A DNA stretch of 64,000 bases, from positions 1 to 64,000 of the forward strand of contig QCJM01000003.1 in assembly GCA_003216035.1 (NCBI GenBank). Reading direction: 5' to 3'. The translations under genes were made by a program, and so were the position numbers. Below the pieces are notes generated by a model. That model saw only the letters and a program-made list of their open reading frames with translations, had not been told where the DNA came from and did not search any database. The stretch is from Prochlorococcus sp. AG-409-B13. GTDB lineage: Bacteria; Cyanobacteriota; Cyanobacteriia; PCC-6307; Cyanobiaceae. Of this stretch, positions 31,562 through 40,721 are shown piece after piece (position 1 is the first letter of the stretch; every line of letters begins with the position of its first letter).

Positions 31562-32479
31562 ATGCTTATTGTCAAATTTATTAGTGAATTGTTGCCTTGT
31601 CTTGTATTTGGCTATTTCATCGGACGCGCTAAACCGCAATTGTCCTTCTGGGTTGCTCACTTCCTGATTAATTTCGGAGTACCTATCAGTTTGATGGGCC
31701 TTCTATTGAAGAGTGGTTTTGATTGGCAGCTTTTGCAAGCTATGGGAATGGCATTACTTTCAATTGGCTTGTTTATACTCTTAACGAGGATTATCCCAAG
31801 ATTTAGACAGCTGATTTTTAATCAGACGTTGTTGTTGGGAAGTGCTTTTGGTAACTCAGGTTATTTTGGGATTCCTGTTTCTTTAGCCTTGCTCCCAAAC
31901 GAGGCCTTGAGCTTCAGTATTGGTTATGACCTTGGGGCCACATTATTGATATGGAGTTTAGGTCCAGTAATTCTTGCTAGATCATGTGAGGCAATAGAAG
32001 TACAAGGTAAATTTCATCAATTGTTTAACGCGATAATCAATAGTCCAGCTAGTAAAGGATTAATAGGGGCATTGTTGGTTCAATTGCTTCCATGGAGTGA
32101 GCAAATTACCTTCGCTCTTTGGATCCCCTCAAGAATAGTCATTGTTTTGGCTTTAATAATTGTGGGGATGCGTCTTAGTTGGTGGGACCCATCTAAAAAC
32201 TTGATCTTCAGGAATTTAGTTGTTGCAATTAAGCCAGTGGTTTTCATGAAGTTATTGTTGCTTCCACTAATAATGTTGCTTCTTTGTGTCGTGTTTGGCT
32301 TATCAGCCTTGATTCGTAACGCATTAGTTTTACAGGCTGCTACTCCTACCGCTATCTCTGTGTTGCTCTTGGCGGAGGCTAGAAATAAGGACCAGGACTT
32401 GGCTTCTGGTTTGGTTATTTACAGTACTTTTATATCTATCATTACAGTGCCGATTTGGGGAGTGGCCCTTCAACTTTGA
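31562..32479 (+). CDS. AEC family transporter (auxin efflux carrier-like)
   Basis: 305 residues with ten hydrophobic segments in two five-helix repeats, matching the PF03547 (AEC/BASS-related) fold. The N-terminal half contains INFGVPISLMGLLLKSG, and the middle SAFGNSGYFGIPVSLALLP has the characteristic N-x-G-x-x-G-x-P motif. Bacterial members export or exchange small organic acids such as malate. Likely in the inner membrane. Next to the 2OG oxygenase gene on the same strand, possibly co-transcribed. Confidence 0.85.
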   Translation: MLIVKFISELLPCLVFGYFIGRAKPQLSFWVAHFLINFGVPISLMGLLLKSGFDWQLLQAMGMALLSIGLFILLTRIIPRFRQLIFNQTLLLGSAFGNSGYFGIPVSLALLPNEALSFSIGYDLGATLLIWSLGPVILARSCEAIEVQGKFHQLFNAIINSPASKGLIGALLVQLLPWSEQITFALWIPSRIVIVLALIIVGMRLSWWDPSKNLIFRNLVVAIKPVVFMKLLLLPLIMLLLCVVFGLSALIRNALVLQAATPTAISVLLLAEARNKDQDLASGLVIYSTFISIITVPIWGVALQL

Positions 32480-32573
32480 CCATTGTAAAAGAGTTGATGT
32501 GAAAATTTTGGGTTGAATGGCGAGCCTTTAAGGTTTTAGCTTTTCTAAAATATTCCTTATTACGCAAGTCAAT

Positions 32574-33527
32574 TTGATGGTTTGGACAGTTGATGAGATA
32601 CCTGATCAATCAGGACGGGTTGCTTTGGTTACTGGAGCGAATAGTGGTTTGGGCTTAGAAACAACTAAGGCACTTTTTAGGAAAGGTGCCTTAGTAATTA
32701 TGGGCTCTCGCTCTATCTCAAAAGCACAAGCATCTGTCAAAGAACTTGTTAAAAAGCCTAAGTCAGGAATTATTGATTTTATCGAATTAGACCTTGCGGA
32801 CCTAACGAACGTAAATGAAGTTGCCAAACAAATTGAAGCTTCATATGGTCGATTAGATCTCCTTATTAATAATGCAGGTTTAATGGCTCCTCCACGCAGA
32901 ATCAGTAAGCAGGGGTTAGAAATTCAATTCGCGGTTAATCACCTTAGTCATATGGCGTTAACACTTAGATTGTTGCCATTGCTTGTGAAAGGGCATAACT
33001 CTAGAGTTGTGACGGTCTCCTCTGGAGCTCAATACATAGGAAAGATCTCTTGGGATGATCTACAAGGGGTAAAGCGTTATGACAGGTGGGCTTCCTACTC
33101 TCAAAGTAAGCTCGCTAATTTGATGTTTGCTTTGGAACTCGATAATCGATTGAGGGGACTCAATATTAATGTTGCTTCATTGGCTGCCCATCCAGGATTG
33201 GCTCGAACTAATTTGCAGCCCACTTCAGTTGCTGCTACTGGATCATGGCTAGAAGCTATTGCATATAAATTGATGGGGCCAATTTTTCAGAGTGCAAAGA
33301 TGGGCTCACTACCACAATTGATGGCTGCCACTTCGCTTACGGCCAAAGGGGGAGAACAATATGGCCCACACTTTAATTTCAGAGGCTACCCAACAAGTTG
33401 TCGTATAGCACCATTAGCTTTACAGAGAATTTATAGAGAAAGGCTATGGGCAGTCAGTGAAAAACTTATTCGAGATATTGTTGATGTTAGTTATTTGAGC
33501 ACTGTTGAAAAATCCATAAAAGCCTGA
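32574..33527 (+). CDS. short-chain dehydrogenase (retinol-dehydrogenase/POR-like group)
   Basis: 317 residues. TGANSGLG at about 20-27 binds NADP(H), SRS at about 45 and NNAGLM at about 99-104 follow, with catalytic Tyr and Lys in SYSQSKLANLMFALEL (about 176-191). The extended C-terminal part with PGLARTNLQP places it with eukaryote-like retinol dehydrogenases and protochlorophyllide-reductase relatives. It lacks the Cys-rich POR features, so chlorophyll synthesis is not implied. The start is either of two consecutive ATG codons. Confidence 0.88.
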   Translation: MMVWTVDEIPDQSGRVALVTGANSGLGLETTKALFRKGALVIMGSRSISKAQASVKELVKKPKSGIIDFIELDLADLTNVNEVAKQIEASYGRLDLLINNAGLMAPPRRISKQGLEIQFAVNHLSHMALTLRLLPLLVKGHNSRVVTVSSGAQYIGKISWDDLQGVKRYDRWASYSQSKLANLMFALELDNRLRGLNINVASLAAHPGLARTNLQPTSVAATGSWLEAIAYKLMGPIFQSAKMGSLPQLMAATSLTAKGGEQYGPHFNFRGYPTSCRIAPLALQRIYRERLWAVSEKLIRDIVDVSYLSTVEKSIKA

Positions 33528-33578
33528 ACCTTTTCCTCTTTTATTGCTCGTAAGTAATAAATAATTTAAAAATTCAAT

Positions 33579-33686
33579 ATGGCACTCACTGTCTTGAGCA
33601 CTTTGAAGGGCATTTCAAAAAAAAGATTACCTAAGACCTTGATGAAGAGGCTTTTCTTGACTAATCTCCTGAAGAAACTAAACTGA
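33579..33686 (+). CDS. possible tiny basic protein (35 aa)
   Basis: MALTVLSTLKGISKKRLPKT then LMKRLFLTNLLKKLN. Amphipathic, strongly basic. It ends 10 bases before the next gene. Weak evidence because of the length. Confidence 0.3.
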   Translation: MALTVLSTLKGISKKRLPKTLMKRLFLTNLLKKLN

Positions 33687-33696
33687 ACCAATAGAG

Positions 33697-33885
33697 ATGC
33701 TTGAAAAAAAATTGACTGAAGAAGAGTTAACTGAAATTTGCGAAGATGCCTTTGTAAATGTTAAAGAAGCATGTATGAGATTGCAAGAGAGAACTAAGTG
33801 TTCAAATGAGGTGGTTATAGGTATGCTTAACAATGTTGCAGAATTCTATGTCTCTCAAGAAATTCATGATGAAGGAGAGGTGTGA
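33697..33885 (+). CDS. small helical protein with LQERTxC motif (62 aa)
   Basis: Contains CMRLQERTKCSNEVVIGMLN. A second gene at 36493-36657 has CRVLQERTGCPNSEIIKMID at the same relative position, so the two form a small local family. Two amphipathic helices. Function unknown. Confidence 0.6.
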   Translation: MLEKKLTEEELTEICEDAFVNVKEACMRLQERTKCSNEVVIGMLNNVAEFYVSQEIHDEGEV

Positions 33886-34396
33886 ATTGACCTATGAAAT
33901 ATAAACAAGGTCTGCTTTTATATGGGCTCTCTTCTTCCTGTTGAGAGGTTCCAGAATCCCATTTATAGAAAAGCTTTTGAGAATTTTTTGCTTAGGGGCA
34001 TAGTTTTGGATAACGTTTAAGCTCTACTTGCTAGTCTGGTTCTAAAGTGTTATGTTTGTGTGTTGATTTTTGGTCTTTTAAGAGACGGAATATTAGGAAG
34101 CCTGCTGTTTAGAATGAAAGCAATTAGGTGCTTTTTCTATTAAAATTCCTGTAACTTTTCTCTTGCCCTGATCCTCTTTTAGGCCTGACTTGCGCCTAGT
34201 TATATGTCAATATCTTATCAGATCTGCTGAGAAATCTGAAGTTCTTAGCTCGGAGGATGGGTGTAAGCCTTTCTGAACTTGTTACTTCTCTGCTTTTGTT
34301 GGGGTTGGTTTCTGAAGCGAAAATATTTACTTTTCATAAAAGGTTAACTAGCATTGAAAGTTATCTATTGCAAAGAAAGAAGTAGTCAGTATTTTA
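33886..34396. other. 511-bp AT-rich interval
   Basis: No gene-like frame or repeat copy seen. T-rich plus strand. Nothing further is supported. Confidence 0.4.
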
Positions 34397-34891
34397 ATGG
34401 ATTTACAATATAAGCAAGTGAATTTAAACTCTCATAGGAAGGTCGCTAAAGCATATGCTTTTCCGACTAGAGACTTATTTAGACAGTTTTCAAAGGTTAA
34501 AAGACTTGATCCTTTAGGGCATTGTAGGAGCATTGAAAAATGCGCCAGAAGGAACAAATGGGATCATCCTTTGATTCCTAAGGTCCTATTGGGGTGCCAC
34601 AAGCCTGCAGGAAATGATTTGGCAAATTGCATCAGTCCAGGGGGTAACGGTCCAATCTTCTTGAGTCCACTTCAGGGCAGGACTGGAGATGACTTGCCTC
34701 GATTAAAGAAATTGCTTCTTGATGTAAGAAAAAATCAGGATATTTTTTGTATCAAGCAACACTTCAGCTTGGATCTCGCTTGGCTATCTAGATTACCTAG
34801 ATGGCTGGATGAAATTTTTGGAAGGCCCCAGCAGCTCAAAAGAAGAGGAGACGCACTCTCTTTCGATAGAGCTGGAGGATGCTTTGCTTGA
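34397..34891 (+). CDS. hypothetical protein (164 aa)
   Basis: Basic protein starting MDLQYKQVNLNSHRKVAKAY, with KVKRLDPLGHCRSIEKCARR and a Gly/Pro-rich middle (ISPGGNGPIFLSPLQGRTGD). No family recognised. The last 25 codons overlap an RHH-like frame in another frame; the true C-terminus may have been altered by a frameshift near 34800-34870. Confidence 0.45.
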   Translation: MDLQYKQVNLNSHRKVAKAYAFPTRDLFRQFSKVKRLDPLGHCRSIEKCARRNKWDHPLIPKVLLGCHKPAGNDLANCISPGGNGPIFLSPLQGRTGDDLPRLKKLLLDVRKNQDIFCIKQHFSLDLAWLSRLPRWLDEIFGRPQQLKRRGDALSFDRAGGCFA

Positions 34892-34991
34892 GAAACTTAA
34901 AAGAATTGCTCAAAAAGAAAATATAACATTGGCAGAGTTGATCTAAGAAAAATTATCTGATTTAATTGCAATATTAGATAAGGATATTTAA
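34809..34991 (+). pseudogene. ribbon-helix-helix remnant with in-frame stop
   Basis: From ATG 34809 the frame reads ...THSLSIELEDALLEKLKRIA, then QKENITLAELI and TAA at 34944, a clear RHH-type segment. In the same frame it goes on EKLSDLIAILDKDI to TAA 34989. The natural RHH sequence would read ELIxEKL, and TAA is one change from CAA or GAA. Related to the RHH genes at 14909 and 38823. Could be a 45-residue short form instead. Confidence 0.45.
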
Positions 34992-35189
34992 CGAAATTTG
35001 TTAGGGCATCTAATGATTTATGCTGATTGATGTTATTGATTTAATTTTAGACTGTATATAAGATGGGTAAATAAAGTTTCCATAGTGTATTGCATAAATT
35101 ACTCTCTTTATTTCTTATTTATGCTGTTCTAAAGTTAATCTATCACTGCCTCTATTGGTTTTGCGTTTTTCTGTAGTCAGCTCCCGTGA

Positions 35190-35543
35190 TTATTCTGCTA
35201 GCCAGTTAGAGGTGTTAGTTGTCCACATGATATGCCCACCATCCTCGATCATCTTTTTGTTCTTGGTAAGAATTTTTTCAACTACACCAGGTTCTGATTG
35301 ATGAATAACTACTACCTGATTCTTATCTTCTGTGCCATGTCCTCTGTATAAAGGCTTGATATTATTTGCTTTGTGCATCTTGCCTGCTTCTTTGCTATCA
35401 AAACTTGCAGCCCATTGATCAAATGGGACTTTGATTTTAAAAGTGGTGATCGAAACAGGACCAAAAACCTTCCCTCTTGGTAATTGAGTCCCTGCAAAGA
35501 CTCCAACAGCAGCAGCGATCACGACGATTGCGGCAGTTTTCAT
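35190..35543 (-). CDS. DUF3764-like secreted protein (117 aa)
   Basis: From Met at 35543 (MKTAAIVVIAAAVGVFAGTQ), a hydrophobic signal or anchor, then FKIKVPFDQWAASFDSKEA, IKPLYRGHGTEDKNQVVVIH and GHIMWTTNTSNW. These match the block order I recall for DUF3764, a marine picocyanobacterial family of unknown function. The usual form lacks a signal sequence, so this may be an exported variant. The frame is open 48 bases further upstream. Confidence 0.65.
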   Translation of the reverse strand: MKTAAIVVIAAAVGVFAGTQLPRGKVFGPVSITTFKIKVPFDQWAASFDSKEAGKMHKANNIKPLYRGHGTEDKNQVVVIHQSEPGVVEKILTKNKKMIEDGGHIMWTTNTSNWLAE

Positions 35544-35682
35544 GAATTGACTTTCTCCTTTTAGTCCTTGTTGAGCATACTCAGGTTTCAAGGTGTGATG
35601 GGACTCACTTTTTGCTAAAGCAACAGAACAGTGACCACATTCTTTTGTTTACTATTAGTTGGCAAATTAATTGGCGAAGTTA

Positions 35683-36006
35683 ATGGGCAAACAGGTATGG
35701 CAAGCTCAAGACGGGGAGCTCTTCGATACTGAAGAAGAATGCCTTCGGCATGAAAGAGCGGCGCTTCTGTTGGGTGATATGAATAATAATGAACAATATG
35801 CACGGAACGAGGAACGGTGGTCATTGCAAAAGAATTTCAGCAGGTCTTTTCTAGGTGGGTTTCAACGGATAGAGAATTTCTGGAACTATGCCGAAAGTTT
35901 CCGAACAGTGGCTGACATATTGGATGGCAAGCGTCCAGATCTCCCAAAGGAGGTTGCTGTGTCACCTAAAAGTAAAAAGAAGCTTTTACCAGCGTCTAAA
36001 AGATAA
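35683..36006 (+). CDS. hypothetical protein (107 aa)
   Basis: Starts MGKQVWQAQDGELFDTEEEC, a pattern of a short beta hairpin plus acidic helix often seen in small phage/cyanobacterial proteins (W-A-DG--FDTE-EC--HE). Ends in a basic tail (SPKSKKKLLPASKR). Function unknown. TTG 12 bases upstream is an alternative start. Confidence 0.55.
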   Translation: MGKQVWQAQDGELFDTEEECLRHERAALLLGDMNNNEQYARNEERWSLQKNFSRSFLGGFQRIENFWNYAESFRTVADILDGKRPDLPKEVAVSPKSKKKLLPASKR

Positions 36007-36492
36007 GTTTGCTAGTAGTGATGTTTAGAAATTATTTATATCCAGCTTCAATTTCCTATTGATGCAGTTGTTTCCCTAAGCAAATAGTAAATGCTAAATG
36101 AGAACTGCTTGTAGAATAGTAAAAAAGATCTGGAAGGCTTCTCATTAGTTAAGCGAGGCATCCAAAAGGGTTTGTTTTATTTTGAGAATGCTTCGAGCAG
36201 GTTGACTTGCTCCCATGAATGAAGCCTTATGAGATATTTTTTATAATTAGATAAGTGATTAATTATCTAATTATTTTGTTACGAAAATGATTAAGGGAAG
36301 AGGATTTTCCCAATATAAAAATGAGTTCAACTGTGCTGTCAAACCATTTTTACTTCTTGCCCATTCTGGAACAGCTGATTATGCACATCTACATCGCAAT
36401 TATTTTGATGGGTAATAAGTAAAGAATCTATGATTAAGTATTATTAATGCATAGTTGAGGAGCTTCTGACCCGTTGAAATTGTTCTGACTCA
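36007..36492. other. 486-bp AT-rich interval
   Basis: One possible 42-codon frame at 36287-36415 (MIKGRGFSQYKNEFNCAVKP then FLLLAHSGTADYAHL). Too short to call with confidence. No repeat copies seen. Confidence 0.35.
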
Positions 36493-36657
36493 TTATACTT
36501 TATTCTCCCAAAAACTTTTTACCGAGTCAATCATCTTAATTATCTCGCTATTAGGGCATCCAGTGCGCTCTTGCAGGACTCTACATTGAGAATTGATGTC
36601 CCTCCATATCTCTTGGACCTCAATGAACTCTTCTGCTGTGAATTGAAAGTCATGCAT
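36493..36657 (-). CDS. small helical protein with LQERTxC motif (54 aa), paralogue
   Basis: From Met at 36657 (MHDFQFTAEEFIEVQEIWRD), then CRVLQERTGCPNSEIIKMID and SVKSFWENKV. Shares the core with the gene at 33697-33885. A longer frame to 36711 (MHKAKPMKRV...) is less likely since the paralogue starts near this point. Function unknown. Confidence 0.55.
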   Translation of the reverse strand: MHDFQFTAEEFIEVQEIWRDINSQCRVLQERTGCPNSEIIKMIDSVKSFWENKV

Positions 36658-36764
36658 GATTTTTTGCAAAGTATATCGGCAAACTCTCTTCATTGGCTTT
36701 GCTTTGTGCATTGAATGTATTTTTCTAGTAAAATATGCTCTATCAGAGATAGCACTTATAGAAT

Positions 36765-37034
36765 TTAAGAGTAAAAAAGAAGAACGAATCCTTGACTTAT
36801 TTGATGGATTTCTACTTCTTCACGACTTAGATCAAGGGCAATAGCTTCTGCTTCCGTAATGGCTTCTTCATAAGGGGGGGGTGAAGTAGGTGGCTTTTCT
36901 TTACATAAAGCAGCAATCCCGACAGGAGTTGCAAACCAAATAAAGCTTTTGGTTTGTTCTATCGGAGTTTGCTTGAGACAATCTTGTAGCAGATTTGTTG
37001 TTTCTATTGAGGGCTTTTTATCTTTATAAGTCAA
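36765..37034 (-). CDS. hypothetical protein (89 aa, TTG start)
   Basis: Contains TPIEQTKSFIWFATPVGIAA and a Pro-rich PPTSPPPYEEAITEAEAIAL, then a hydrophobic end. No family recognised. The TTG start and odd composition make it uncertain. Confidence 0.4.
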   Translation of the reverse strand: MTYKDKKPSIETTNLLQDCLKQTPIEQTKSFIWFATPVGIAALCKEKPPTSPPPYEEAITEAEAIALDLSREEVEIHQISQGFVLLFYS

Positions 37035-37046
37035 AGAAAAATACCT

Positions 37047-37367
37047 TTAAAGGGTTTTAGGACATTGGTTGCCAACATCACTGTTGATACTGATTGCCTT
37101 TAAATGTAAGTAAGACTGTTTACTTTTAGACAACATGATTGGCTCTGAAATAGGTCTAAACATAATAAATGATTTCATTTGTTTCCCGAGCTGGCTTAAG
37201 CAGCCTCTTATTGGCTTGAGTCCATTGCGTCTCAAAACAGAAGTGTAGGTTTTTGGAGTCCTTGCCTTGCTTCTGCTATGAGTAGAAATTGCATTGATGG
37301 CAATAATCTTTCGATGAATGCTCGGTTGATTAATTAGGAAAAAATTGTACAAATTAATAAATTTCAT
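37047..37367 (-). CDS. hypothetical basic protein (106 aa)
   Basis: Starts MKFINLYNFFLINQPSIHRK. Basic and Ser/Lys-rich throughout, with no recognisable motif. It starts at an ATG 12 bases downstream, on its strand, of an AT-rich region and lies 12 bases upstream of the 89-residue gene. Moderate doubt about coding. Confidence 0.35.
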   Translation of the reverse strand: MKFINLYNFFLINQPSIHRKIIAINAISTHSRSKARTPKTYTSVLRRNGLKPIRGCLSQLGKQMKSFIMFRPISEPIMLSKSKQSYLHLKAISINSDVGNQCPKTL

Positions 37368-37693
37368 TCGTTTCGGTAACTCAAAATCTCGGGGAGCTAT
37401 GAGTACTTCACTTGATTTTTATGAGCATTAACCCATGATTCTGTTGGATTCGTTCAGACAGATACCCTTGGCTAAGCATAGGAGAAAGGTCATGATTGGT
37501 TGGGGTGACTCTAATTAGGAAATGCGATACATCTTTGAGACCTATGCTTGAACAGATTCAACTATCTTCTTTCCAGCTTGTTTTAACTGGCTGCTGGCGG
37601 GCGTTTATTTCTTCTGATTAGATATCTCGGTTTCAACACCTATATATATGGGCAGAGGAAATTTGCCTAAGTTCTTTCTATCGATAATTTAGT
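37368..37693. other. 326-bp interval
   Basis: No gene seen. Contains short G/C-mixed words but no confirmed hairpin or repeat copy. Confidence 0.35.
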
Positions 37694-37834
37694 ATGATCA
37701 TCTCATCAGATTTTTTCGTAGATTCACTTGGTAAAGAACCAATGGAGATTTTTGGATTCACAAGTGAAGAAGAGCTTGAGACAGCATTGTTGGCTTTAAT
37801 GCAAGAAAAATCGGAAGAAATTAGTCTCTATTGA
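37694..37834 (+). CDS. small acidic protein (46 aa)
   Basis: MIISSDFFVDSLGKEPMEIF then GFTSEEELETALLALMQEKS and EEISLY. Its MEIFGF is similar to the EMFGF ending of the 32-residue gene at 28618. ATG start; short, no family recognised. Confidence 0.45.
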   Translation: MIISSDFFVDSLGKEPMEIFGFTSEEELETALLALMQEKSEEISLY

Positions 37835-38165
37835 GATTCTCTAAAGAATTTGAAGACTTCTCCTATAATTTAAGAATTGAGCTTAAAAGTGAACTTTAAA
37901 GATTTAGTGATCATTGATTTTCTTCGCTCTTGAAATAAGTTCCGGAGAAAACTGTACCCTCTCTATTCTTTTTCTTAGGTAATGTGCTTTATTAATATAA
38001 AATCGAAACTTTTATTAGAACTATGCGAAATAAAAACCATGATTCTTGTCGTTTGTTCTAAAAGTGTTTTTTGGAAAAAGCTTTATAACCTGTATAAGGC
38101 TAATTCGCCTCTGATTTCACTTCTGTTAGGTTGAGGTATTATTTTTTAATTGATGGAGCCAATTC
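37835..38165. other. 331-bp AT-rich interval
   Basis: No gene-like frame. TTTTTGGAAAAAGC near 38068 could pair weakly; nothing stronger. Confidence 0.35.
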
Positions 38166-38324
38166 ATGCAGATTTTGACTTTCCCTGGCTTAGAGAGTTT
38201 AAGCATCTCATCTCAGCTCTTGGCCCTCGTGGCAATATTAGGAGTTGGCTTTTTACTTCTAGTTATGTTTTTAGATGACAATGAAAATTTTGCCTTGAAG
38301 CGTGATTGGCGAGATAAGAAATGA
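38166..38324 (+). CDS. small single-pass membrane protein (52 aa)
   Basis: MQILTFPGLESLSISSQLLA, then a membrane helix ALVAILGVGFLLLVMFLDD and a charged end NFALKRDWRDKK. Coherent single-pass protein typical of this genome type. Function unknown. Confidence 0.55.
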   Translation: MQILTFPGLESLSISSQLLALVAILGVGFLLLVMFLDDNENFALKRDWRDKK

Positions 38325-38424
38325 CGTTCATTAAGGTGATCTCTTTATTATGTAATTTTGGTTTTTAAATTTTTAGTTAAGTGCTATAAATTAAGCTCAG
38401 TCTACGAGTTTATTCCTAAGAAAG

Positions 38425-38625
38425 ATGATTGGCACATTAATTGCTTATTTGCCTTCTGAAGTTAGGGTTTCGCTTGAGGTTTTTTTTGTGCTTGGTTTGT
38501 TTATTACTGTGGGATTGATTGGATTATTGAGAAAATTGATAAAAGATCAAGTCAACGAACAATTTGGCAAGAAAATTCCCAAGCCGCTAAAGAGATTTGT
38601 TAAAGTTAGGATTAAATTTAGATAG
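38425..38625 (+). CDS. small membrane protein with basic tail (66 aa)
   Basis: One long hydrophobic helix (VSLEVFFVLGLFITVGLIGL, about 15-34) followed by a lysine-rich cytoplasmic tail (KKIPKPLKRFVKVRIKFR). Co-directional with the preceding small membrane gene (100 bp gap). Function unknown. Confidence 0.55.
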   Translation: MIGTLIAYLPSEVRVSLEVFFVLGLFITVGLIGLLRKLIKDQVNEQFGKKIPKPLKRFVKVRIKFR

Positions 38626-38822
38626 TCAGAAAAACGCTTTTTTAATGGATCTCGTAAATAAGAATTGATTTTTTGAGTTTACTAAAGACTACCTGGAAGG
38701 TCCTCTTTAGGTTTCTCTACCCAAAACGCCATTGATTTTCAAGAATATTTACCTAAACCAATAAGACCTATTTCGTGATAGCCATTTATTTGGTATAACA
38801 AGGCACAAAACTGGTCTCCGCT

Positions 38823-39377
38823 TTGACTAGATCAACGCTAAGCATAGATATCTCGACGGAGCTTCTTTTGAAGCTTAAGGCTCAGGCTGAAAAGGCTGGA
38901 TTGACCTTGAAAGAGTTTGTCAACATATTGCTTGCGCAAGCTGTTTCTGAAGAAAAACCTTTGAGTATGGATGAGCGTATGACTCATCTTGAAGAGCAAG
39001 TGCAAACTATTTTGAATAACACTTTTCTTTCTCCACAAAATGAGTCATTACCAGTTGTTTTGGAAAAAAAGTTTACTGATAAAGGAGCAAGGGCTTATAC
39101 GAAAGTTGCAATAGAAGAGTTTCGTAAATATACAGCTAAGAAGGAAATAACACTTCAAGAAGCATTAGAACAGTTAAGACCAATTGCTGCAAAATATCAG
39201 GGGAATCTTTCTTTAATTGTGCCAATCTTAGTTGGCCTGCATGAGCTTACTGGGGATGAAATGCACCAAGCAACTAAGGCAACTGGTAATTGCCCAATGA
39301 TGAAGACACTTCAAGACTGGACAGGAGAGCCACTCCCTTTACTTGGTAGGGCTTTTGTAGATGCGATGGTTATTTAG
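38823..39377 (+). CDS. ribbon-helix-helix protein with second conserved domain (184 aa), paralogue B
   Basis: A TTG start gives a full RHH domain: TRSTLSIDISTELLLKLKAQ, then AGLTLKEFVNILLAQAV. After a coiled linker comes the same second domain as in the 14909-15466 gene: KFTDKGARAYTKVAIEEFRK, ITLQEALEQLRPIA, LHELTGDEMHQATKATGNCP and a DWTGEPL end (paralogue A: DWINEPL). RHH proteins bind DNA as dimers; the C-terminal domain may be a sensor or partner domain. Single gene, no toxin-like neighbour. Confidence 0.65.
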   Translation: MTRSTLSIDISTELLLKLKAQAEKAGLTLKEFVNILLAQAVSEEKPLSMDERMTHLEEQVQTILNNTFLSPQNESLPVVLEKKFTDKGARAYTKVAIEEFRKYTAKKEITLQEALEQLRPIAAKYQGNLSLIVPILVGLHELTGDEMHQATKATGNCPMMKTLQDWTGEPLPLLGRAFVDAMVI

Positions 39378-39740
39378 TGGACGGAACCTTTCTCTATAGA
39401 TACTTTAATAGTTGTCCAATTGGCAAAGAAGGGCGATTGGTAGGTTTGATCAAAGAATTAATCTATAGAGGAGTTAAATTTTTATGCTTATATTTGATAC
39501 TAGAGTTAGCTCTTTGATTAGGCTCTCTATCTCATTTTAAATTCCAGAGGAGATTTTATTGGCAACTTTCCTAGGTTTTCTAGGGGAAATAAGTATCAAA
39601 TATTATATGGAATTTTATTGGCTTTAATAAGCTTTTAGCAATAGCTGTCTTGATATCAGAATGAGGTTTTCACCTTTAAAAGTTGATCTTGGCTTTTTTG
39701 AGCGATTTGGCTTGCTGGGGATAGTTCCTTATGCCTATGC
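39378..39740. other. 363-bp AT-rich interval
   Basis: No gene-like frame. CCAATTGGCAAAG near 39417 is a short palindrome (CCAATTGG) of uncertain meaning. Confidence 0.35.
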
Positions 39741-40061
39741 TTAAGGATCTTCGTCCCAAGGGTCTTTAGTGAGTTGTTTGAAGGATGTTTGTATTGAAGG
39801 CAGATTTGCTTCCTTTAGTCGCTTAAGGGTATTCCAGTCGCACCACATCTCATTTAGCAGCCATGATTGGGAAAGACTCTCTGCTCCTTCGTCTAATAGT
39901 TTGATTTGGAACGGTTTTAGATCTGCTTTCCATTCCTTGTACTGCTCTTTCCAGGGCAAATCGTTCATTTTGTGAGCGTATCTTTTTACCAATGATCCTG
40001 TGGTTGGTGGATTTAGCAAGAGAAGGTTCATGGATCCAGTTAAAATGACTTGATAGTCCAC
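39741..40061 (-). CDS. hypothetical protein (96-106 aa)
   Basis: Starts at a GTG (40061) or, more likely, ATG 40031 (MNLLLLNPPTTGSLVKRYAH). Trp-rich and charged in the middle (LPWKEQYKEWKADLKPFQIK), then WLLNEMWCDWNTLKRLKEAN. No family recognised; gene-like composition. Confidence 0.55.
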   Translation of the reverse strand: MDYQVILTGSMNLLLLNPPTTGSLVKRYAHKMNDLPWKEQYKEWKADLKPFQIKLLDEGAESLSQSWLLNEMWCDWNTLKRLKEANLPSIQTSFKQLTKDPWDEDP

Positions 40062-40159
40062 CGACTTGAGCAGATATCAGCTTTAATCCAATAGTGAAAG
40101 CACTATATCCATAATCTTTAAGTTGTACTATCTTCTATATGGTGCTTGCAATTATTTTC

Positions 40160-40357
40160 ATGGCAATTGAACCAGAAGTAATCCCACCCACAAGTTCTGC
40201 TGGTAATACTGCAGTGAGCCTTGTTCCTAAGTGGTTTTTTTACGGACTTGTTTTATTAGGTGTGCTGATCATGGTGGGAATTTTAAAGACGCTTCTTCCC
40301 TTGTTGGTAATGGGCTTGGTTCTTGGCTTTATTTGGCGCAGCGCTAACAATAATTGA
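40160..40357 (+). CDS. small membrane protein (65 aa)
   Basis: MAIEPEVIPPTSSAGNTAVS, then two closely spaced hydrophobic stretches (FFYGLVLLGVLIMVGILKTL and PLLVMGLVLGFIW). An ATG 21 bases upstream (40139) is also in frame. Function unknown. Confidence 0.6.
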   Translation: MAIEPEVIPPTSSAGNTAVSLVPKWFFYGLVLLGVLIMVGILKTLLPLLVMGLVLGFIWRSANNN

Positions 40358-40721
40358 TCCTTTTGGATAATATTATAAGACTATTAATCTGATTTGATTT
40401 TGGTGTTAGTTGTTATTTAAAAATCTTCTAGATTTACCTGCCTAATAAAAATAGTCAATGAATTACGACTTTATTGGACCAGCTAATATATATGTTCCTA
40501 TGACTGAGGCTTTATTGCCTGTCGTGGTTCTATCTAGGGCGAAAACTTTTCTCTTGGCGTAGATGGACCCTTAATAAGAAGGGCTCTTTAGATTTATGAG
40601 TACTCTTCTGGCTTTTCTGGTATTGATAGGGATCCCTGGTTTAGTCCTCTTCTAAAAGAGGCTAAAGGACTGCCATGTGAGCCATAAAGTCTCATAATTA
40701 GGGTAATTACCCTAATGCACT
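40358..40721. other. 364-bp interval
   Basis: One 34-codon frame at 40458-40562 (MNYDFIGPANIYVPMTEALL...) is possible but too short to support. CTCTTCTAAAAGAGG near 40650 forms a small perfect hairpin (CTCTT/AAGAG). No repeat copies. Confidence 0.35.
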
